Shown here piece by piece: positions 42,650 through 50,769 of a stretch of 64,000 nt of DNA. Each line of letters opens with the position of its first letter. Position 1 is the stretch's first letter. The stretch comes from Anaerolineales bacterium. GTDB taxonomy: Bacteria; Chloroflexota; Anaerolineae; Anaerolineales; UBA11579. The position numbers and the translations under genes are program-made. The notes under the pieces are model-generated. The model saw nothing but the letters and a program-made list of their open reading frames with translations. It was not told the DNA's origin and made no database searches. Location of the stretch: NCBI GenBank assembly GCA_016932165.1, contig JAFGDK010000074.1:30202-94201 (forward strand), in the 5' to 3' direction.

Positions 42650-43474
42650 TTAGGTGCCCCAATCTCTTAAGTATAGAAAATCATACCCGACCGTGCGGTT
42701 ACTCAACTTGGCGATCGGCGGCATGATCCGTTTGTAATGATTCTGTTGAATACGCTGAACTACCTTTTTGACGAAACCCTGGTCGAACCCAACTTCAACA
42801 CATTCTTCAGGGGAAAATCGCTGGTCAACAAGAAGATAAAGAAGCTGGTCTACCCGCTGATAGGTAAAACCGAGTTCATCCTCATCGGTTTGGCCGGTCC
42901 AAAGATCTGCCGAAGGGGGTTTTTTGATGATTTGGTCAGGCACACCCAGCGCGGCAGCCAGTTGGCGCAGTTGGGTCTTGTATAGATCACCAATCGGGTT
43001 GATCGCGCAGGCTGAGTCGCCGAAGATGGTTGTATACCCCAGCAGGATTTCGGTTTTATTCCCTGTACCAATCACCAAGCCGTTGAAATCAGCAGATTGG
43101 TCGTACAGCACGACCATGCGCATCCGGGCCATGATATTGCCGTGGCGCAGGGTGGCATCCGGCGGTGTTTGTGCAATCAGTGGATCACACATATCGGTGA
43201 TCTCGATTGTTTTGGATTGCACCCCAAGGTCTTCAATCACCAGTCCGGCATGCGCAGTGGATTCGGGGGAGGAGGTTTTGTAAGGCATGCGTATAGCCAA
43301 TACGTTATTGGAGCCCAAAGCTTGGGCTGCCAGATAGCAGCTGACTGCAGAGTCGATGCCGCCAGAGAGTCCAATCACAGCTTTTGAGAATCCTGCCCGA
43401 GTGAGCTCGCTTGTAATAAACCCAGTCAAAATTTGAGTCGCCAGCTCAGGATTAATTGTCAGGTTAATTTCCAT
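42650..43474 (-). CDS. nadE: NAD(+) synthetase, ammonia-dependent type
   Basis: The 274-aa enzyme makes NAD from nicotinate adenine dinucleotide, ATP and ammonia. The N-type ATP pyrophosphatase P-loop 'GLSGGIDSAV' (SGGIDS 37-42) is followed by 'RMPYKTSSPES', 'GTGNKTEILLGYTTIFGDSA' and 'KKPPSADLWTGQTDEDELGF', all family signatures. No N-terminal glutaminase domain is fused, so ammonia or a separate amidase must supply nitrogen; a nitrilase of the right type is encoded at 53822. ATG 43474 is chosen over 43501 because TACAAT lies exactly 6 nt upstream. Confidence 0.93.
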   Translation of the reverse strand: MEINLTINPELATQILTGFITSELTRAGFSKAVIGLSGGIDSAVSCYLAAQALGSNNVLAIRMPYKTSSPESTAHAGLVIEDLGVQSKTIEITDMCDPLIAQTPPDATLRHGNIMARMRMVVLYDQSADFNGLVIGTGNKTEILLGYTTIFGDSACAINPIGDLYKTQLRQLAAALGVPDQIIKKPPSADLWTGQTDEDELGFTYQRVDQLLYLLVDQRFSPEECVEVGFDQGFVKKVVQRIQQNHYKRIMPPIAKLSNRTVGYDFLYLRDWGT

Positions 43475-43480
43475 ATCAGG

Positions 43481-43486
43481 ATTGTA
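43481..43486 (-). promoter_or_regulatory. -10 box directly before nadE
   Basis: TACAAT on the minus strand, 6 nt, then ATG 43474; no Shine-Dalgarno site. Confidence 0.5.
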
Positions 43487-43529
43487 CTGGATTAAATCCA
43501 TTTGCCCAAGCAGTTAGCGGATTGCGGCA

Positions 43530-43997
43530 TCAATCCGGCAAGGAAAGCAGCTCCACAGTTCTGGACGCGGTCTCCCGGATATACCCCTCACACTGTGTTT
43601 TCAGGCCGCGAGTTCGATATGCATTACTTGCTTCCTCAGTCCCTAATTGGAGTTGGATTAGATTTTGGCAATTGATGTGGCTAAATTTCTGTTCAAATCC
43701 TTCGACGAGGAGGTTTGCCTTCTGATAAAGGTCATCACGGCTATCTTTTATAGCAGACCGGCCTTCAACCATGCTCAGAGCCAGCAATCCGCCAGAAAGC
43801 GCACCGCAGATGTTCCCTGTCTCGGCCAGGCCGCTGCAAAATACGGTGGCGATTTTGGGGATCAGCTCAGATTCAATTTTCTGTTGGGCAGCAACTGCTG
43901 CCAGTACGCTCTCTGCTCAATAATGGCCGTTATTCCAGAGACTGGCAGCCAGATTGGCAGTCTCCTGAGGCGTGTTTGGGGTTGTTTTGATATTCAA
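43530..43997 (-). CDS. Selenoprotein of the C_GCAxxG_C_C redox family (in-frame UGA at 43919-43917)
   Basis: Read from TTG 43997 through an in-frame TGA (Sec27), the frame gives a complete 155-aa member of the C_GCAxxG_C_C family of probable redox proteins. The four family cysteine positions are Sec27 ('NNGHY-U-AESVLAAV'), C64 in 'NICGALSGG' (the CGAxxG motif), C110 ('SHINCQNLI') and C136 ('LKTQCEGYI'); C54 is extra. AAAGGG lies 5 nt before the TTG, and an in-frame TAA five codons upstream rules out an earlier start. A SECIS-like hairpin follows the UGA. The alternative, a nonsense-broken pseudogene, is less likely because the stop replaces exactly the first family cysteine and selD is nearby. 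The PflX-like gene ends 28 nt upstream. Confidence 0.8.
43881..43919 (-). promoter_or_regulatory. UGA(Sec) codon and predicted SECIS element of the C_GCAxxG_C_C selenoprotein
   Basis: On the minus strand, 20 nt after the UGA, GGCAGC (43902-43897) pairs with GCTGCC (43892-43887) around an AGTT loop; a U-A pair with a bulged C extends the stem. Loop distance and the G in the second loop position fit the bacterial SECIS consensus. Confidence 0.65.
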
Positions 43998-44025
43998 TGC
44001 GGCCCTTTCTTGTCTTTATTTGAGA

Positions 44026-44973
44026 TCAGGGGTGGTCAAATCGCCACAAGCCTGCCTGACGGGCATATTGGTATGCTTGTGTGATCTCCGAACGGGTCGG
44101 ACGGCGGCCGATCAAGGAATAGCGGTCATCGCTGCCGACTTTGCCATATGGGCGGTATTGTCCCATGATGTTGATGAAGGTATCAGGGGATATTTGTGCC
44201 AATTTTTCCATCACCACCTTGGTGCCGGAGACATCCTCGGGCATTACCAGGTGGCGGACGAGCAGCCCCCGCTTGGCAATTCCCTGCTGGTCAAGCTTCA
44301 GGTCTCCCACTTGGCGGTGCATCTCCCTGATGGCTTTTTCGGCCACAGCGGGATATTCCTTTGCCTGCAGATATGTTTTTGCGTGATTAGAATCGGATGT
44401 TTTAAAATCCGGCATGTAGATATCGATGACCCCATCCAGCCATCCAAGTGACGGCATGGAGGTAAAGCCGGAGGTATTATAAACAATTGGTAATCTCAAC
44501 CCTTTTCCTATCGCAACTTCCAGAGCAGCGAGGATTTGGGGAATAATATGATCTGGGGTGACCAGGTTGATATTATGGCAGCCAGATTTCTGCAGAGAAA
44601 GCATCATTTCAGCCAATTCACTGGTTGTGACCTCGCTTCCCAGTGAGGTATGGCTGATCTCGTAGTTCTGGCAAAAGACACACCTCAGACTGCAGCCGGA
44701 AAAGAAGATCGTGCCAGACCCAAACCTCCCCCGGAGGCAATTCTCTTCTCCCATATGCGGGAATGCGCTGCTTACGATCGCATGTTTGCCTGTTTTGCAG
44801 GTCCCAGAGAACCCGGCAAGACGATTTGTCCCGCATTCCCGCGGGCAGCCATGGCAATTTTCCAGCGAGGCAATCGCTTCTTCTACCCGCTCGGCCAGTT
44901 CTCCGGTCTCATACAGGTGGAGGTAGGCGGGTTCAAAATCATCCGCCAGCAGGAAAAATTCAGCGGATCGCAT
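44026..44973 (-). CDS. PflX/AmmeMemoRadiSam-like radical SAM protein
   Basis: The 315-aa protein has a radical SAM cluster 'FFSGCSLRCVFCQNYE' (C94, C98, C101) and an N-terminal second cysteine cluster 'ENCHGCPRECGTNR', the pattern of the PflX (COG1313) group related to pyruvate formate-lyase activating enzymes. It should bind one SAM-linked [4Fe-4S] cluster and perhaps an auxiliary cluster. The target is unknown; the selenoprotein gene immediately downstream is an obvious candidate partner. ATG 44973 starts 12 nt after the preceding CDP-alcohol phosphotransferase gene, so they are probably cotranscribed. Confidence 0.88.
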   Translation of the reverse strand: MRSAEFFLLADDFEPAYLHLYETGELAERVEEAIASLENCHGCPRECGTNRLAGFSGTCKTGKHAIVSSAFPHMGEENCLRGRFGSGTIFFSGCSLRCVFCQNYEISHTSLGSEVTTSELAEMMLSLQKSGCHNINLVTPDHIIPQILAALEVAIGKGLRLPIVYNTSGFTSMPSLGWLDGVIDIYMPDFKTSDSNHAKTYLQAKEYPAVAEKAIREMHRQVGDLKLDQQGIAKRGLLVRHLVMPEDVSGTKVVMEKLAQISPDTFINIMGQYRPYGKVGSDDRYSLIGRRPTRSEITQAYQYARQAGLWRFDHP

Positions 44974-44985
44974 CAGGAATAGAAA

Positions 44986-45660
44986 TCATTCTCCAAGTTT
45001 GGCCAGATCGCGCCCAGTGGTGATGATCGTGGAGAAGAAGATGATATAGATCAAGGCAATCACGATTAGTAAGAGCATATCGTATAAAGTCAGGGTCCAA
45101 TTAAACACAACTTCAAATTTTGGGTTCCCCAAGAAGAATACCGCAGTGTTTATTAGAATGATAATCACTCTCACCTCAGTCGGACCCAATTTGCCGAATG
45201 AAATTTTAAAAACATCATCCACATAAGTTCGTAAAAAAGTGTGCACGGAAAGCATCAGGTAGCCGATTAAAGTAAGGGCAGCGATCTCGAAATGTACAAG
45301 TGAAGAGATTCCCATCGCCATGATGACAATGAATTCGTTGACTATATCCACAATATGATCAATGTAGTACCCATATTTGGGACGTTCGATTTTGCGGTAG
45401 CGCGCCAGAGAGCCATCCATGCTGTCACCATACCAGTTAACCAGATAACCGGCGCTGGCCAGCCAGAGGAACGCCAGGTTCTTGCTGGCCAGTATATACC
45501 CTGCAGCGATCATCAATGCACCGAATATGCCGATGAATGTCATCGTATCAGGTGTCATCCACGCCGGGGCAGTCTTACAGAAATATTGCAATGCCGGTCT
45601 TTCAACCGGTCCAAGCAGAATATCATTGATCCTGACATGTTCCCGTTTTTTGTCAGACAT
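44986..45660 (-). CDS. CDP-alcohol phosphatidyltransferase family protein
   Basis: The 224-aa membrane protein carries the full family motif D-x2-D-G-x2-A-R-x8-G-x3-D-x3-D in 'DSMDGSLARYRKIER' and 'YGYYIDHIVD'. Such enzymes swap CMP of CDP-diacylglycerol or a CDP-alcohol for another alcohol to make phospholipids. Several hydrophobic helices follow. AGGAG lies 6 nt before ATG 45660; the gene overlaps the acyltransferase by 8 nt, which suggests a joint role in making one membrane lipid. Confidence 0.9.
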   Translation of the reverse strand: MSDKKREHVRINDILLGPVERPALQYFCKTAPAWMTPDTMTFIGIFGALMIAAGYILASKNLAFLWLASAGYLVNWYGDSMDGSLARYRKIERPKYGYYIDHIVDIVNEFIVIMAMGISSLVHFEIAALTLIGYLMLSVHTFLRTYVDDVFKISFGKLGPTEVRVIIILINTAVFFLGNPKFEVVFNWTLTLYDMLLLIVIALIYIIFFSTIITTGRDLAKLGE

Positions 45661-46573
45661 GCTTTTCTCCTCTGAAGTTGGACTTTTCTTCATCAGCCCA
45701 GAATGGATGGAACATCATCCATTGATCAGGGTATCGCTGGATGTATTCCTCAAAAATCCGCATATATGCTTCGGTATTCAAGATAATCTCTTCTTCGCGG
45801 TTCCCAGTGCGGATTACATCAATCGGGTCTGAAATTATAACACCCTCGTTGCCGTCTGGTTTTGTGTAGAAGCTGACAACCATGGTCAACGCATTACTGA
45901 GCAGAGCCAAGCGGGCGGTACCAAGCGGCACATATGCCGGTTTGCCAAAGACATTGATTCTGCAAGTTTCTTCTGGATGCGGCCAATCCAGGCCGGTGGC
46001 AACAATACCATTGTTCTTAAGCAGTCTCAAAGCTTTCTTCAACGATCCCGGATTGATAGGCAAGAGTTCTAACCCGGATTTGGACCGCAGCTTATTTTGA
46101 ACCTTGTAGGCTTCGTTGGGATTGGCAGATGAAAGGGCGGTGATCATCAAACTATCTGTGGCCAGCGCGACCATACCGAGGTCGAAATTGCCGGTGTGAA
46201 TGCCGGCGAGGATGACACCTCTCCCTGTTTGTTGAGCATGCTTGATCTTATCGTATACTTCACCTGGGATGTGTACCGAGCGTTTGACCCGATGGTCTGG
46301 TCTCTTCGCCATACGGTAAAAATCGAAATAATACTTAACCGCATGGTAAAATGCCTGGCTGGTGAGTTGGTCTAATTTCCCTGGGTGAGCATCTGTACCC
46401 GGAATATGGGCTAGATTCTTGCGCAATTTATAGTACACCTTGGGTTTTTGTTTGGTTATCCGCCTGGCGGTAAGGTTTACAATCGCGTACCCCAGCCGGG
46501 GGGGCACCAATCTGACAATTCCCAACACGGCGATGATCACCCAGCGTTGTTTGAGAAATTCCTGAAGGTCCAT
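45653..46573 (-). CDS. LpxL/HtrB-like acyltransferase
   Basis: The 306-aa protein belongs to the lysophospholipid/lipid A acyltransferase group (PF03279-like): the H-x4-D motif is 'GIHTGNFDLGM', with 'VATGLDWPHPEE' and 'GKPAYVPLGTARLAL' further on. A hydrophobic N-terminus anchors it. As lipid A is not expected in Chloroflexota, it more likely acylates a glycolipid or phosphatidylinositol-type lipid, like the mycobacterial PIM acyltransferases. ATG 46573 has AAGGA 4 nt upstream. First gene of the lipid pair. Confidence 0.86.
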   Translation of the reverse strand: MDLQEFLKQRWVIIAVLGIVRLVPPRLGYAIVNLTARRITKQKPKVYYKLRKNLAHIPGTDAHPGKLDQLTSQAFYHAVKYYFDFYRMAKRPDHRVKRSVHIPGEVYDKIKHAQQTGRGVILAGIHTGNFDLGMVALATDSLMITALSSANPNEAYKVQNKLRSKSGLELLPINPGSLKKALRLLKNNGIVATGLDWPHPEETCRINVFGKPAYVPLGTARLALLSNALTMVVSFYTKPDGNEGVIISDPIDVIRTGNREEEIILNTEAYMRIFEEYIQRYPDQWMMFHPFWADEEKSNFRGEKHV

Positions 46574-46665
46574 ATAATCCTTAAAAGTTTTTGAATGGGG
46601 GTGCCTCAACCAGAAATTATACTCGAATTGAAATCGGATGTTAAGTTATGTAAACAATTGCGAGT

Positions 46666-47559
46666 TCACGGCTGGACGAAATTAAACCGCCACGAGCCGT
46701 AATAGGATTCCCCTCCGTCTTCACACAGCCGTCCGGTGATCGATTGGATTGGATCGCCGCCATTTTCCAGGCGCAGGGTATAAGTTTTGAGCGGGTCCAT
46801 CTCAAAGTCGGCATAACCCAGCCCAAATGTGGGTTTCAGACCGGTCACAAAACGATCCACCTGGCCTTCCCAGAAGACCAGGGCAGCCACACCAGGGACA
46901 GGCTCTCCAGCGGCATCGAACACGTAAATCTGGATCTTTGGCGGGTCGATTGCCGGGTTACATTCCAGCTGCATGTCATTCAGGATGAAGGGGGCGCCAA
47001 GTGTCGCGGTGGGTGTCGCCGTGGCGGTCGGTGTGGTTGTTGGTTCCGGTGTATTGTCAGTACCCGCATCGCGGGTGGGCGCCGGGGTATTCTGGGTGTC
47101 AGCGGGCTCAACAGGTGTGGCCCCACCCTCGGTGGGCTCTGGCGTTGTCTCCCCGCTGTCTGCCTCTCGAGTGATATCCATGAGAAGGGTGCCCTCTACC
47201 GAAGCCATCGGCGTACCCTCACTCTCTTCCTGCAGGGCAGCAGCCAGCGCTGCCAGGGCGTGGGCTGGCCGGTTTTCAGCATCCTGCCCAAGGGATAGCT
47301 GTGCCTGGACAGCCAATTCACGCACTGGATCTTCATCGTCTAGCAATGCCAGGCGGGCTTTCGCTCTACCGAGATCATTGCTGTATAAGTATGCCCTGGC
47401 GATCATTTCGCGGTAGGTATCCTTGAAGTCGCTGCGCAGCATCGATGGCTGGGTTTCAAGCGCTTCTTGCGGGGTAAGAACCCAGGCATAGACCACGCCG
47501 AGGATTAGCCCGAAAAGCAGGCCGGTGAGTAGGTAGAACGGTGATTTACGCTCTGGCAT
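46666..47559 (-). CDS. Membrane-anchored protein with Pro/Thr-rich linker and beta domain
   Basis: The 297-aa protein has one N-terminal membrane helix ('FYLLTGLLFGLILGVVYAWV'), a helical region (about 30-125) that resembles the smaller neighbour at 47559 ('LRSDFKDTYREMIARAYLYS' versus 'LRVDYKTDYVLMVAEVYSL'), a Thr/Pro/Glu-rich low-complexity linker (about 125-190) and a beta-rich C-terminal domain with Cys. Not recognised as a named family. It overlaps the preceding gene by 1 nt (TGATG), so the two are translationally coupled and probably form a complex. Confidence 0.78.
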   Translation of the reverse strand: MPERKSPFYLLTGLLFGLILGVVYAWVLTPQEALETQPSMLRSDFKDTYREMIARAYLYSNDLGRAKARLALLDDEDPVRELAVQAQLSLGQDAENRPAHALAALAAALQEESEGTPMASVEGTLLMDITREADSGETTPEPTEGGATPVEPADTQNTPAPTRDAGTDNTPEPTTTPTATATPTATLGAPFILNDMQLECNPAIDPPKIQIYVFDAAGEPVPGVAALVFWEGQVDRFVTGLKPTFGLGYADFEMDPLKTYTLRLENGGDPIQSITGRLCEDGGESYYGSWRFNFVQP

Positions 47560-47924
47560 CAGTTGTCGCCTTCTTCAAATTCTAACAGTTTTGGATCCCA
47601 AGTGCTCATGGCTTCACTCAATTGCTGAAGTAACACCAGGTCATCGGGGGAATAACCGTTTTCAAGGGCGAAGACAATTGCCAGATTGACCGTCTCAATC
47701 GGTTTAGCGGAGCTGAGCTGGGCCAATTGTTTGGCTGCCTGTCCCGGATTTCCATCCAGTGAGTAGACTTCCGCAACCATCAGCACATAATCAGTCTTAT
47801 AATCCACCCGCAGGGTATCCAGAGGGGCATCCAGGACTTCAAGCGGATTGATTTCTGCGGCATAGTAATTGCCAAGCACCACGCCTAAGCCGATCATGAA
47901 GACAAAGAAAATATAACGGATCAT
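47559..47924 (-). CDS. Small membrane-anchored helical protein
   Basis: The 121-aa protein has one N-terminal membrane helix ('YIFFVFMIGLGVVLGNYYAA') and an alpha-helical domain homologous in pattern to residues 30-125 of the next gene. Function unknown. The start is taken at ATG 47924; a weak AATAAC box lies 6 nt before it, and the divergent helicase gene starts at 47986. The frame stays open to 47993, but that extension overlaps the divergent promoter. Confidence 0.72.
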   Translation of the reverse strand: MIRYIFFVFMIGLGVVLGNYYAAEINPLEVLDAPLDTLRVDYKTDYVLMVAEVYSLDGNPGQAAKQLAQLSSAKPIETVNLAIVFALENGYSPDDLVLLQQLSEAMSTWDPKLLEFEEGDN

Positions 47925-47972
47925 GATGCTGTTATTCTGCCATAGACCTCCGCTCCCCGCAAGTCGAACAGG

Positions 47973-47978
47973 TATAAT
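47973..47978 (+). promoter_or_regulatory. -10 box directly before the RecD2-type helicase gene
   Basis: A perfect TATAAT, 7 nt, then GTG 47986. No ribosome-binding site; fits a leaderless GTG start. Confidence 0.5.
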
Positions 47979-47985
47979 ACTATTT

Positions 47986-50163
47986 GTGGACATATTGGCA
48001 GGATCGATTGAACGAATAACTTTTTATAATGCTGAAAACGGCTATACAGTATTCAAGCTGGAGCCCGATGATGCACAGCGAGATGCCGAAGACCGCCAGG
48101 GTTTGGTGACTGTGATTGGCAATTTGCCTGATCTATCCCCGGGTGAGTATCTCAAAATGCATGGGGAGTGGGTGGATCATCCCCGGCACGGACGGCAGTT
48201 CAAGATTGAAACCCTTGAGCAGGCTTATCCGGCTACACTGGAAGGTGTGAAGCGTTATCTGGGCTCAGGGTTGATTGCCGGGATCGGGCCCAGGATTGCT
48301 GAACGCATCGTGGATCACTTTGGTGCGGAGACCCTCGATATTATCGAAAACCATCCCAAACGCCTGCGCGAGGTACCGGATATCGGCAGAAAGCGTATGG
48401 CTTTGATTGTGAAGGCCTGGGAGGAGCAGCGCCAGGTCAAGGAGATCATGGTTTACCTGCATGGACACGGGATCACCACCAATCTGGCTTTGAAAATCTA
48501 TAAAGAATACGGCGATCAGGCAATGGGGGTGGTGCAAAATAATCCGTTTCAACTGGCACGCGATATTTACGGTGTCGGTTTCAAAACTGCCGATCGGATT
48601 GCCCAATCCACCGGACTGCCCAAAGGTGATCCCACCAGGATTGAGGCTGGGATCCTCTACCTTCTCGAGGAAATGACCGGAGATGGTCATGTTTTTGGAT
48701 TAAAGCCTGAATTGATCTCCAAGGCTGTCAATCTGCTGGGGGTTACAGCTGGTCAGATCGAGGAGGGCATCAGCAGTCTTTCTGCGGCTGAGTTGGTGGT
48801 ATTAGATAACCTGCCCCCAGGACAACAGATTGGAACTGAGCTGGATACAGTTTACCTGGCGCCGTTCTATTATGCTGAATTGGGGATTGCCCGGAGGTTG
48901 ACTGATCTGGCGGAATCTTTTCCACCGGGATTGAGCGATATCCCTCCGATGTTCACAGAACTTCCTCCTGGCCTTTCTGAGAAACAGACTGAAGCAGTCT
49001 TAACCGCGCTGAGTCACCCGGTCAGCATCCTCACGGGCGGCCCGGGAACTGGAAAGACGACGTCATTGAAATCTCTTATTACGATTGTGGAAAAAGCCGG
49101 GAAACGCTTTGCCCTGGCCTCTCCCACTGGACGGGCAGCCAAGCGTCTCTCAGAAGCAACCGGCCACCCAGCCAGCACGATCCACCGCCTGCTGGCTTAT
49201 TCTCCGGTGGATGGATTTTCCCATAATGATGAGAACCCACTCAAGCTTGATCTATTGGTAGTGGATGAGGTCTCGATGCTGGATGTGATCCTGGCGAACC
49301 AGTTGCTGAAAGCACTAGAGCCGGGTACGCATCTGCTATTGGTTGGTGATATCGATCAGCTGCCTTCTGTGGGCGCTGGAGATGTCCTCAGGGATATTAT
49401 TGCTTCGGGGGTTGTTCCGATCACTACACTGACAGAAATTTTCCGGCAGGAGGCAGGGTCAGAGATTATTACCAATGCTCACCTGATCAATCAGGGTGAA
49501 ATTCCATTGTTTGAAACCAGCGCGGAAGATTTTTTTCGCTTTCCGGCGGATGTGCCTGAAAAGGCTGCCGATTGGGTAGTTGATCTCGTCCGGAATCGCA
49601 TCCCGGAGAGGTTTGGCATCTCCCCTGGCGAAATCCAGGTGCTAGTGCCGATGTACCGCGGACCAGCAGGAATCCATGCATTAAATTCCCGTCTGCAAGA
49701 GGTATTGAATCCGCCAGGTCCTCTCAAACCGGAACGCAGCTTGTTTGGGACGATCTTTCGTGTCGGGGACCGGGTGATGCAGACACGCAATGATTACAAT
49801 AAACAGGTCTTCAATGGGGATATCGGCTTTGTGAAATCAATCTCTGCGATCGAAAAGCTGCTGACGGTGGATTTTGAGGGCAACAAGGTGGTCTACGCCT
49901 GGAGTGAGGCCGATATGCTCACCCTGGCCTATGCGATCTCAGTGCACAAGTCTCAGGGGTCTGAGTTTACTGCCGTGGTTATCCCCCTGCTCACCCATCA
50001 TTATATGATGCTGCAGCGCAACCTGCTTTATACTGCGGTGACACGGGCAAAACGGATTTGCGTGCTGGTGACCAATACCAAAGCGCTTTCCATCGCGGTG
50101 AACAATGATCAGGTTACCAGGCGAAATTCTGCGCTAAGCTGGCGTATACAACATGCCAAGTGA
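47986..50163 (+). CDS. RecD2-type superfamily 1 DNA helicase
   Basis: The 725-aa helicase has an N-terminal OB-like region starting 'GSIERITFYNAENGYTVFKL' (typical of RecD2), helix-hairpin-helix repeats ('YLGSGLIAGIGPRIAERIVD'), Walker A 'GGPGTGKTTSLK', Walker B 'LLVVDEVSMLD', 'VGDIDQLPSVGAG' and C-terminal 'TLAYAISVHKSQGSEF', the SF1B pattern. RecD2 works in recombination and repair without RecBC. GTG 47986 matches the conserved N-terminus and follows TATAAT by 7 nt; the frame is open further upstream but the extra residues are not RecD-like. Confidence 0.93.
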   Translation: MDILAGSIERITFYNAENGYTVFKLEPDDAQRDAEDRQGLVTVIGNLPDLSPGEYLKMHGEWVDHPRHGRQFKIETLEQAYPATLEGVKRYLGSGLIAGIGPRIAERIVDHFGAETLDIIENHPKRLREVPDIGRKRMALIVKAWEEQRQVKEIMVYLHGHGITTNLALKIYKEYGDQAMGVVQNNPFQLARDIYGVGFKTADRIAQSTGLPKGDPTRIEAGILYLLEEMTGDGHVFGLKPELISKAVNLLGVTAGQIEEGISSLSAAELVVLDNLPPGQQIGTELDTVYLAPFYYAELGIARRLTDLAESFPPGLSDIPPMFTELPPGLSEKQTEAVLTALSHPVSILTGGPGTGKTTSLKSLITIVEKAGKRFALASPTGRAAKRLSEATGHPASTIHRLLAYSPVDGFSHNDENPLKLDLLVVDEVSMLDVILANQLLKALEPGTHLLLVGDIDQLPSVGAGDVLRDIIASGVVPITTLTEIFRQEAGSEIITNAHLINQGEIPLFETSAEDFFRFPADVPEKAADWVVDLVRNRIPERFGISPGEIQVLVPMYRGPAGIHALNSRLQEVLNPPGPLKPERSLFGTIFRVGDRVMQTRNDYNKQVFNGDIGFVKSISAIEKLLTVDFEGNKVVYAWSEADMLTLAYAISVHKSQGSEFTAVVIPLLTHHYMMLQRNLLYTAVTRAKRICVLVTNTKALSIAVNNDQVTRRNSALSWRIQHAK

Positions 50164-50172
50164 GGTGATTAT

Positions 50173-50760
50173 TTAATATTTTTCGCTCAAGTTTCGAAGA
50201 ATGACGATCGCGATCCCGGCAGCATCCAGGAACAGGTATAAGTAACCCAGCATGCTGACGCGCTCAAAAATTTCAGTAAACACCTTCTCGCCTTTATTGG
50301 TCTTCAGGATCAACAACAGTGAGATGACCATCGCGGCGATCACCGCAGCTGAGATCAAGGCATAGGTCGTTGCGGTGAAATTTTTAAGCCCGTAGAGATA
50401 TTGCTTTGAGATGCGAACCTCACTGAACGCATGAAAAGCCATATCCACAATGCTAGCGCCTGCAAGGATCGAAAACAAACTGCCGGTGACCGCAAGCATT
50501 CTGCTTTCTCCCCAGCCTTTCGGCAGCAGCAGGCTCAATGCCCAGACGATCACAGAAAGCAAGATGCTCTCCACCAGGATAAAGAGGAGAGAATAACCGG
50601 AATAACCAAATGCATCCCATAGATTTGTGCGCTCGGTGATGAACTCGATATCGCGGAAAATCATCAGCAGTCCCCAGACATGCAAAGGGAAGGCAACGAT
50701 CAGAAAGAGTTTGAACCAGTAACCAAATGAGAGTCTGGAATTTTTTATTTTTTCAGTCAT
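50173..50760 (-). CDS. Four-to-five-helix membrane protein, unknown function
   Basis: The 195-aa protein has about five hydrophobic segments ('LFLIVAFPLHVWGLLMIF', 'LLFILVESILLSVIVWALSL', and others). No family is recognised. It follows the sulfatase-like genes by 9 nt on the same strand and probably belongs to their operon, so a membrane role beside the two Tat-exported enzymes is possible. ATG 50760 has AAGGGA 6 nt upstream. Confidence 0.75.
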   Translation of the reverse strand: MTEKIKNSRLSFGYWFKLFLIVAFPLHVWGLLMIFRDIEFITERTNLWDAFGYSGYSLLFILVESILLSVIVWALSLLLPKGWGESRMLAVTGSLFSILAGASIVDMAFHAFSEVRISKQYLYGLKNFTATTYALISAAVIAAMVISLLLILKTNKGEKVFTEIFERVSMLGYLYLFLDAAGIAIVILRNLSEKY

Positions 50761-50769
50761 AATTATCCC

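Noticed and set aside
43530..43787. C_GCAxxG_C_C gene as a truncated pseudogene
   Set aside because: The UGA lies exactly at the first conserved Cys, the rest of the frame is intact, and a SECIS-like hairpin and selD are present.
47923..47985. N-terminal extension of the RecD2-type helicase
   Set aside because: The residues before GTG 47986 are not RecD-like and overlap the divergent gene's promoter; TATAAT sits 7 nt before GTG.
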